Below, in pieces: positions 59,462-64,000 of a stretch of 64,000 nucleotides of DNA. Origin of the DNA: Pseudomonas viridiflava (GTDB taxonomy: Bacteria; Pseudomonadota; Gammaproteobacteria; Pseudomonadales; Pseudomonadaceae); the NCBI RefSeq assembly GCF_900580865.1, contig NZ_UTBZ01000052.1, positions 1 to 64,000 of the forward strand, in the 5' to 3' direction. Below the pieces are notes generated by a model, which worked only from the letters and a program-made list of their open reading frames with translations, had not been told where the DNA came from and ran no database searches. How positions within the stretch are numbered: position 1 is the stretch's first letter; every line of letters starts with the position of its first letter. Position numbers and translations under genes: made by a program.

Positions 59462-59495
59462 CAAATGAAAACGGCCTGGACAGGGCCAGGCCGTT
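59462..59495 (-). terminator. Intrinsic terminator of tpx
   Basis: AACGGCCTGG and CCAGGCCGTT (59470-59479/59486-59495) pair over 10 bp; on the - strand TTTTCATTTG follows. Lies 29 bp after the tpx stop. It shields the mux promoter region. Confidence 0.85.
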
Positions 59496-59523
59496 AACAA
59501 TTGTAAAAGCTTTGTGGCAGAGC

Positions 59524-60024
59524 TTACTTCAATACGGCCAGAGCGGCGTCGTAGTTAGGCTCTTCAGCGATTTCCTTGACCAGTTCGCTGTGCAGGACGT
59601 TGTCGTTTTCGTCCAGAACCACAACGGCGCGAGCAGTCAGGCCTTTCAGCGGGCCGTCAGCGATGGCCACGCCGTAGTTTTCGATGAACTCGGCACCGCG
59701 CAGGGTCGACAGGTTCTGGACGTTTTCCAGACCTTCGGCGCCGCAGAAACGCGCTTGAGCGAACGGCAGGTCAGCCGAGATGCACAGCACCACGGTGTTT
59801 GCCACTTCGTTGGCCTGAGCGTTGAACTTGCGCACGGAAGTGGCGCAGGTCGGGGTGTCGACGCTTGGGAAGATGTTCAGCACTTTGCGCTTGCCGGCAA
59901 AGTCTTTCAGGGTGACGTCGGACAGATTGCCGGCAACCAGAGAAAAGGCTGGCGCCTTGGAACCGGCTTGTGGCAACTGGCCGTTGACTTGAACCGGATT
60001 GCCTTTAAGGGTGACTTGAGCCAT
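59524..60024 (-). CDS. tpx: Thiol peroxidase
   Basis: The 166-residue atypical 2-Cys peroxiredoxin reduces H2O2 and alkyl peroxides using thioredoxin. Peroxidatic Cys60 sits in [17 protein letters not shown] and resolving Cys94 in [12 protein letters not shown], the exact E. coli Tpx layout (168 residues). ATG 60024 is correct by the MAQVTLKGN start; the extension to 60168 is unsupported. AAGGAC precedes ATG. Monocistronic. Confidence 0.96.
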   Translation of the reverse strand: MAQVTLKGNPVQVNGQLPQAGSKAPAFSLVAGNLSDVTLKDFAGKRKVLNIFPSVDTPTCATSVRKFNAQANEVANTVVLCISADLPFAQARFCGAEGLENVQNLSTLRGAEFIENYGVAIADGPLKGLTARAVVVLDENDNVLHSELVKEIAEEPNYDAALAVLK

Positions 60025-60167
60025 GACTTGAGTCCTTCTGATGTTTTGATTGGAAAGCATGCAAGAGGCCGAAGTTAACCACGAAATTGTCCGACGACCT
60101 ATGCCCTGTTTGGAAATTGTTGGGTGCCTGCCTGAAAAATTGTATACAAAACCAGCGCAATTCCCCA

Positions 60168-60258
60168 TGTGGGAGCGAGCCTGCTCGCGAAGGCGCTGGA
60201 TCAGTCAGCATAAATGTTGAATGTGACGACCTCTTCGTGAGCAGGCTCGCTCCCACAT
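60168..60258. repeat. REP doublet
   Basis: ATGTGGGAGCGAGCCTGCTC (60168-60187) with its inverse (60239-60257; the first base pair of the stem is altered, GTGAGCAGG). It fills most of the 337-bp gap between tpx and the YciI gene; the rest shows no gene. Confidence 0.88.
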
Positions 60259-60361
60259 TGGATTCTGCGGTGTTACTGGTCTTTTATTCAGAGACCCTGT
60301 CGATTCACCGCTGGCTCGTTCGACTAAACAACGAATCCCCACAATCCACGGAGTAACCGCC

Positions 60362-60787
60362 ATGCGATTCATGATCCTTGTAAAAGCCAGCGCCGATTCC
60401 GAAGCCGGCATCATGCCCAGCGAAGAGCTGATCACCGCGATGGGCAACTTCAACGAAGAACTGGTCAAGGCCGGCATCCTGATCGACGCCGACGGTTTAC
60501 ACCCCAGCAGCAAAGGTGCCCGCGTGCATTTCTCCGGTGACAAACGCACGGTCATCGACGGGCCGTTCATCGAGACCAAAGAGTTGGTGGCGGGTTACTG
60601 GATCTGGGAAGTGAAGTCGAAAGAAGAAGCCATCGAATGGGTCAAGCGCTGCCCCAATCCGATGCCGGGCGAGTCTGACATTGAAATCCGTCAGATATTT
60701 TCTGCCGAAGACTTCGGCGCCGAATTCACCCCCGAAGCACGTGCGCAAGAAGAACGCGTTCGCGAACAGGCCAAGAAAAACAGCTGA
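60362..60787 (+). CDS. YciI family protein
   Basis: The 141-residue protein of the DGPF/YciI domain class has the start MRFMILVKASADSEAGIMPS, an IDGPFIETKELVAGYWIWEVKSKEEAIEWVKRCP core and conserved ...PMPGESDIEIRQIF. Dimeric alpha-beta barrel fold; possible enzymatic or stress-related role is unknown. Often called YciI or PhnB-DGPF family in annotation. CACGGAG ahead of ATG. Monocistronic. Confidence 0.85.
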   Translation: MRFMILVKASADSEAGIMPSEELITAMGNFNEELVKAGILIDADGLHPSSKGARVHFSGDKRTVIDGPFIETKELVAGYWIWEVKSKEEAIEWVKRCPNPMPGESDIEIRQIFSAEDFGAEFTPEARAQEERVREQAKKNS

Positions 60788-60800
60788 ACCGACTCCTCCC

Positions 60801-60880
60801 TGTAGGAGCTCCCGAAGGCTGCGATCTTTTGAAGTTGATTTTCAAAAGCAAGATCCAAAGATCGCAGCCTTAGACGACTT
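60801..60880. repeat. Imperfect palindrome of the GCGATCTTTTGAT class
   Basis: TGTAGGAGCTCCCGAAGGCT (60801-60820) leads to GCGATCTTTTG, with ATCCAAAGATCGCAGCCT as the inverse arm (60852-60869). Relative of 50120-50203, with decayed outer arm. Confidence 0.75.
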
Positions 60881-60896
60881 CTACCAAAGCGGTATT

Positions 60897-61100
60897 TCAG
60901 ATTGCCCGCACATCAGTGGCTTGAGGTCCGTTTTTCCCCTGCCCTACTTCGAATTCAACCCTCTGACCTTCTTGAAGTTCCTGAAAACCGCTACCCCCGA
61001 GCGCGGAGTAATGCACAAATACGTCCTGGCCATCGCTATCCTGGGTAATAAAACCGAATCCTTTTTCTGCGTTAAACCACTTAACCGTTCCGGTAGCCAT
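60897..61100 (-). CDS. Cold-shock domain protein
   Basis: The 67-residue CspA-family RNA chaperone has both RNP motifs: KGFGFI and VFVHYSAL (aromatics at the usual sites; HYSAL replaces the common HFSAI). Family length about 67-70. ATG 61100 follows [14 protein letters not shown]; the frame to 61172 lies in the leader. The 72-bp leader ends at the CTGTCA-N4-TGACAG dyad (61173-61188) that also precedes the 46324 gene. Confidence 0.93.
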   Translation of the reverse strand: MATGTVKWFNAEKGFGFITQDSDGQDVFVHYSALGGSGFQELQEGQRVEFEVGQGKNGPQATDVRAI

Positions 61101-61172
61101 GCTCGCTATCCTCTTGTAAATCAAATAGGTGCCATACCAATCCATCAAACACCCGCCAACACCAACCAACAA

Positions 61173-61188
61173 CTGTCAAACCTGACAG
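61173..61188. promoter_or_regulatory. CTGTCA-N4-TGACAG operator-like dyad
   Basis: CTGTCA (61173-61178) and TGACAG (61183-61188) with AACC between, 72 bp upstream of the cold-shock start. TATATA lies at about 61193, which would be further upstream on the - strand. Same core as 46245-46262. Confidence 0.5.
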
Positions 61189-61223
61189 GGTGTATATATC
61201 CCCAGTCCCTGTAGAGGCGGTCG

Positions 61224-61279
61224 AGTGAAACGAGGTTGCGATCTTTTGATCTCGAAAAGCGAAGCACACTCGTTTCACT
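61224..61279. repeat. Degenerate inverted repeat
   Basis: AGTGAAACGAG (61224-61234) and CTCGTTTCACT (61269-61279) are exact complements over a 34-bp loop, with GCGATCTTTTGAT inside (about 61238-61250). A chimera-like member of the second REP class, between the cold-shock and the hypothetical gene. Confidence 0.7.
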
Positions 61280-61297
61280 AGACAGCTAAAGAGTCGA

Positions 61298-61774
61298 TCA
61301 ATCGGGCATAGAGCGGATGATGTCAGCCAGATCATCCTTGGTTATTTCATTGGCCTTGATCGCAGCGGCGACATCTGTTCTGGAAAGCGGAAAACGTTTG
61401 AAAGTTTCTTTCAAGGTTTCCTCATCAACATTGTCCAGCCAGAGCGGATCGATAAATGAACCGCCATATTCAGGCTTCATGGGAATTTCTTCGTGTGCAA
61501 TTGCACCTTTATGGTTGAGATACACCACATAGCGGTCATGCCCTTCAGGAAATCTTTTATCGTGATAAAGCGTAGTTCCCAACGGCAGAACATAGTAGTT
61601 CTCGTCGCCATTTGGCCCTTCAATCAGCAACGGCTCTTTGGTTTTGATCATTTTCCTGTCGTGCCCCTCCCCGATATCACCAAAAATCAGGAAAGCCAAA
61701 AAAATCGCATTGACGGATAAAACTGCCATCAGCCATAGGCTAATCCGCCTGTTTGTAACCATCTTCCTTATCAA
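61298..61774 (-). CDS. AT-rich membrane-anchored hypothetical protein
   Basis: The 158-residue product has one N-terminal TM segment (ISLWLMAVLSVNAIFLAFLIF, about 11-31). Behind it is a soluble, probably periplasmic domain with YYVLPLGTTLYHDKRFPEGHDRYVVYLNHKG and a Asp/Glu/Lys-rich C-terminus (KEITKDDLADIIRSMPD-like). Not recognised as a known family. The GC content is lower than in the flanking genes, suggesting transfer. The neighbour is a REP-like element on each side. Confidence 0.65.
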   Translation of the reverse strand: MIRKMVTNRRISLWLMAVLSVNAIFLAFLIFGDIGEGHDRKMIKTKEPLLIEGPNGDENYYVLPLGTTLYHDKRFPEGHDRYVVYLNHKGAIAHEEIPMKPEYGGSFIDPLWLDNVDEETLKETFKRFPLSRTDVAAAIKANEITKDDLADIIRSMPD

Positions 61775-61870
61775 ACCTTTGCTCCTGCAATCGTCACGGT
61801 TATGTCCAATCGTCTTTCAAGGGACGCTCTGAGTTCAACTTGCGAATTTGACGCAGAGCGCCAAGGGCTG

Positions 61871-61895
61871 CATTCCCACGCAGAGCGTGGGAATG
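61871..61895. repeat. Short perfect palindrome (CATTCCCACGC)
   Basis: CATTCCCACGC (61871-61881) and GCGTGGGAATG (61885-61895) pair over 11 bp with an AGA loop. A small hairpin recalled as multicopy in Pseudomonas; here it may serve as the 3' end of the DUF6124 transcript. Confidence 0.75.
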
Positions 61896-61908
61896 ATCAT
61901 TCAATAGA

Positions 61909-62277
61909 TCAGTTCTTGACCTCGACGTGATCCAAGGCTTGATTCACCGCGAGTTCCCCCAGCATGACGACTTGCGCGATGCCCAATGCAGTCTTGCGCT
62001 GAGAGGTTTCCAGCGAGGCGGCGAAGTTGATCAGCATTTCGCTGGCCGAGCCGAGGGTTTCGCTGGCGTTGGCGAGCAGGGATTCGGTGTTGTACCTGGG
62101 ATTGGCGAGGTACATGGGTTCCGGCTCGTTGGCGCTGGACATGATGCGGGCGGCGGGATTGAGGTAGTAGTCGAGGGCGCGATCGGCGGCTTCGTGGAGT
62201 TTTTTACTGTCGACTGAGGCGTAGGGGGATGTGCTGTCGGCGTCTGATTCTGGGGGATTGGGTGTTGGCTTTTTCAT
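61909..62277 (-). CDS. DUF6124 family protein
   Basis: The 122-residue protein matches the Pseudomonas family once grouped under DUF3077 and now DUF6124. Core SPYASVDSKKLHEAADRALDYYLNP (about 17-41) and ESLLANASETLGSASEMLINFAASLE, then a GIAQVVMLGELAVNQALD helix. Predicted all-alpha cytoplasmic. ATG 62277 opens with MKKPTPNPPES; the frame continuing to 62679 runs through a structured leader and is rejected. Its function is unknown, but the family is multicopy in many strains. Confidence 0.85.
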   Translation of the reverse strand: MKKPTPNPPESDADSTSPYASVDSKKLHEAADRALDYYLNPAARIMSSANEPEPMYLANPRYNTESLLANASETLGSASEMLINFAASLETSQRKTALGIAQVVMLGELAVNQALDHVEVKN

Positions 62278-62520
62278 AGTGTTTTCTCTATCCGAACGGT
62301 GGAGCTGGCCCATTCGGCTTCCGGTCGAATGGGTGGCAGCTGTACGCAGGCTGGAAACCCGGGGGACAGAGAAACCCGGACGACCCGAAGGTCCCCCACG
62401 CACAGCCGCCATAACTAAGTACGCACCAAAAAAGGTGCGCAAGCATACGTCATGAACGGTGCTGTTGCGTTCAGTTTTCCCCCGGGGTTTCCAGTCCCGG
62501 TCGCTGATTTGGCAGCGACG
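62278..62520 (-). promoter_or_regulatory. Structured conserved leader of the DUF6124 gene
   Basis: No coding frame is supported. On the - strand, in order: GTCGCTG/CAGCGAC hairpin (62500-62519), GGAAACCCC (near 62486), a GCACC-AAAAAA-GGTGC hairpin (62426-62441), the GGGGGACC-TTCGGGTC run (about 62381-62398) and a second copy of GGAAACCCG (near 62351). CTGGAAACCCGGGGGA (62350-62365) and TCCCCCGGGGTTTCCAG (62478-62494) form an imperfect long-range pairing of about 16 bp. I recall this arrangement before other DUF6124 genes. A cis-acting RNA or a transcript attenuator is inferred. Confidence 0.5.
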
Positions 62521-62660
62521 AACACAGGCTAGTGACCCGACGTCCGACGGACAACCTGAAAACCTTGTGGGAACGTTCCGCAAATTCAAAACAACCTTTA
62601 AACATCCCGAATTGAAATACGCACAGGTAAGAGCTGCCGAAGACTCGGGCCGCGATCGGA

Positions 62661-62703
62661 CGATCTTTTGATTTTGCATTTAAAAAACAAGATCAAAAGA
62701 TCG
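62661..62703. repeat. Inverted repeat of the GCGATCTTTTGAT class
   Basis: CGATCTTTTGAT (62661-62672) and ATCAAAAGATCG (62692-62703) are exact complements over a 19-bp loop; outer arms GAGCTGCCGAAG (62631-62642)/ CAGCTCCTAC (62722-62731) are partly preserved. About 150 bp of featureless AT-rich DNA follows to the transporter gene start. Confidence 0.8.
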
Positions 62704-62929
62704 CAGCCTCGTTTCACTCGACAGCTCCTACACCATGAGCAATGGAGTGGTTAGTACACAATCATCTGTGAACCCGTAGACAAAACCAAAGAATTAATCC
62801 ATTCGACTGGCTAACTCCCGATTAGCTGCTAGCGTCATTCAGACGTGTCCTACAGGCTTGATAAGAAAGGGATTACGCAGTAACGGCCGCGAAGTGCCAA
62901 GTTATCCAAAAGCCACCAAGGAATCGGGG

Positions 62930-63721
62930 ATGATGGTCAATCGAGTGGGGAAGACTCTTTTTCTGGCGAGTTCGCTGGCGGCTGCGTGTGGCGCGCAGGC
63001 GGACAACGCCGAGGACTCGAACAAAAGCAACAACCCGTTGAACGTGGCGCCCGGCGCCAATCTGCAGGACTACTACACTCCGAAACTCTATGACAGCAAC
63101 GCGCACAGCAATGACGTGTTGCTGCGCGGCACCCTGCCGATTGCGCCCAACGATTTCATCGGCGTGCCGCAACTGGTCCGTGCCACTCTGCCGATCAGCA
63201 CCCGACCCGATCCGCACAACGGTTACAGCACCGGCATCGGCGATCTGAACCTGTTCGATATTTTCATTCTTAAATCCGAAGGCGTGCAACTGGGCGTAGG
63301 CCCGTTGATCACCGCGCCGACCGCCGAACAGGACGAGCTCGGCACCGGCAAATGGCAAGGTGGTCTCGCTGCTGTGGCCATCGACGCCTCGCCGCGCGGT
63401 CTGCTTGGCGCGCTGGTGCAGTACCAGAGTTCGTTTGCCGGCGACAACGACCGCGCCCATGTCGAGAGCGCAACCATGCAGCCGTTCATCATCCATAACC
63501 TGGAAAAAGGCTGGTACCTGCGCTCCACCGGTACCTGGACTTTCGACCTGAAAAACGACACGCACTACATCCCGCTCGGTCTGGGTGTCGGCAAAGCCTG
63601 GAAGTCCGGCAGCAACATCCTCAACGCTTTCGTCGAGCCGCAGTGGACGGTCGACCGCAAAGGCGACGGGCTGCCGCAGTTCGTGGTGTACACGGGCATC
63701 AATGTGACATTCGGCAAATAA
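62930..63721 (+). CDS. MetA-like outer-membrane transporter protein
   Basis: The 263-residue protein has a signal peptide (FLASSLAAACGAQA, cut near residue 22) and a beta-strand-rich mature part. Strand-like segments: NDVLLRGTLPIAP, GDLNLFDIFIL, VQLGVGPLITAPTAEQDELGTGKWQGGLA (family core), and YTGINVTFGK at the C-terminus with a terminal-strand pattern. Matches the MetA/phenol-degradation (PF13557-type) outer-membrane transporter group, which takes up aromatic or hydrophobic substrates; the substrate is unknown. ATG 62930 is followed by another at 62933. Head of an operon with two more exported proteins. Confidence 0.8.
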   Translation: MMVNRVGKTLFLASSLAAACGAQADNAEDSNKSNNPLNVAPGANLQDYYTPKLYDSNAHSNDVLLRGTLPIAPNDFIGVPQLVRATLPISTRPDPHNGYSTGIGDLNLFDIFILKSEGVQLGVGPLITAPTAEQDELGTGKWQGGLAAVAIDASPRGLLGALVQYQSSFAGDNDRAHVESATMQPFIIHNLEKGWYLRSTGTWTFDLKNDTHYIPLGLGVGKAWKSGSNILNAFVEPQWTVDRKGDGLPQFVVYTGINVTFGK

Positions 63722-63730
63722 GGAAACGCC

Positions 63731-63931
63731 ATGCACGCTGCTTTCAAAGCCGCCGGATACGGCCTGATGATCATGTTTGTCAGCTGTGGCGTCGGCGCCC
63801 AGCAGCCCAACTGCCCCACGACGCCAAATGGGTCGGCACAGGAGATTGTTCGCTTTGATATGCCGACACCGGAAGTCGCCAGTGGTGAATGGAAAATGCC
63901 GTTGCTCAACCCGATCAATTCAAAACAATAA
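63731..63931 (+). CDS. Small exported hypothetical protein
   Basis: The 66-residue product has a signal peptide (GLMIMFVSCGVGAQ, cut near residue 23) and a mature part of about 43 residues (QPNCPTTPNGSAQEIVRFDM, then GEWKMPLLNPINSKQ). One Cys in the mature part. It starts 9 bp after the transporter stop with AAGGAAA ahead. Not recognised; co-expression with the transporter suggests a periplasmic partner. Confidence 0.65.
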   Translation: MHAAFKAAGYGLMIMFVSCGVGAQQPNCPTTPNGSAQEIVRFDMPTPEVASGEWKMPLLNPINSKQ

Positions 63932-63943
63932 GCGGAGTTTTTG

Positions 63944-64000
63944 ATGATCAAGCCCAATGTAGTGCGCCCGCTGTTGGCGCTGTGCATGATCGGCAGTCCT
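63944..64000 (+). CDS. Start of an exported protein gene, cut by window end
   Basis: ATG 63944, 12 bp after the previous stop with GCGGAG ahead, encodes MIKPNVVRPLLALCMIGSP before the window ends. The 19 residues look like a signal peptide. I recall a DUF1254-type protein in this position after such transporters in other pseudomonads, but the sequence seen cannot show it. Confidence 0.55.
   Translation, partial: MIKPNVVRPLLALCMIGSP

Overview
The window looks like chromosome of a fluorescent Pseudomonas, most likely the P. fluorescens/koreensis group. The reasons are its high GC content, the many Pseudomonas-type REP palindromes (GGGAGCGAGCCTGCTCGCGA and variants), a muxABC-opmB efflux operon, a MucR-type MHYT-GGDEF-EAL protein, the Pseudomonas-restricted DUF3203 and DUF6124 families, and a glycogen/trehalose locus laid out much like the one I recall from P. 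aeruginosa (PA2151-PA2165). No rRNA, tRNA, CRISPR array, prophage or insertion sequence is visible.

Left end (1-9.2 kb): a 110-bp tandem repeat array, a small Fur-like regulator and two tiny envelope proteins come first. Then a compact operon (2114-9169) encodes an MdfA-like exporter, a LuxE-like acyl-protein synthetase, a LuxC-like acyl reductase fused to a PaaK/CoF-synthetase-type adenylating domain, a second stand-alone PaaK-like enzyme and a GNAT acyltransferase. There are no luciferase genes. This reads as an uncharacterised acid-activation, reduction and export pathway, and is my best candidate for an undescribed system.

9.2-15.4 kb is ordinary accessory core: a conserved hypothetical, a dCache chemoreceptor, a DUF411 protein with a YqaA-like membrane protein, an alpha/beta hydrolase and a D-2-hydroxyacid dehydrogenase.

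16-41.3 kb is the alpha-glucan/trehalose locus. On the + strand glgA-treZ-malQ-treY-DUF2934, then glgX; on the - strand glgE-treS/maltokinase-glgB. GlgE, the TreS-maltokinase fusion and GlgB form the maltose-1-phosphate route to branched glucan. GlgA makes linear glucan, GlgX and MalQ debranch and remodel, and TreY/TreZ turn glucan ends into trehalose. Downstream of glgX, in the same tight + strand run, is a second odd cassette (acyl-CoA dehydrogenase-like, PIG-L deacetylase, NodS-like methyltransferase, GT2 glycosyltransferase, and a second PIG-L with an altered active-site motif), followed by an EEP-family phosphodiesterase and a passengerless autotransporter-type beta-barrel.

41.4-64 kb is mixed: a tiny Pro-rich protein, MgtC, DUF3203, CcoG, a 36-bp minisatellite nested in a long inverted repeat, a MocR regulator, an AT-rich orphan gene, an SDR, MucR, MuxABC-OpmB, thiol peroxidase, a YciI protein, a cold-shock protein, an AT-rich membrane-anchored protein, a DUF6124 gene with an elaborate conserved leader, and the start of a MetA-like outer-membrane transporter operon that runs off the window. 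Gene functions are assigned by reading protein motifs; no database search was run.
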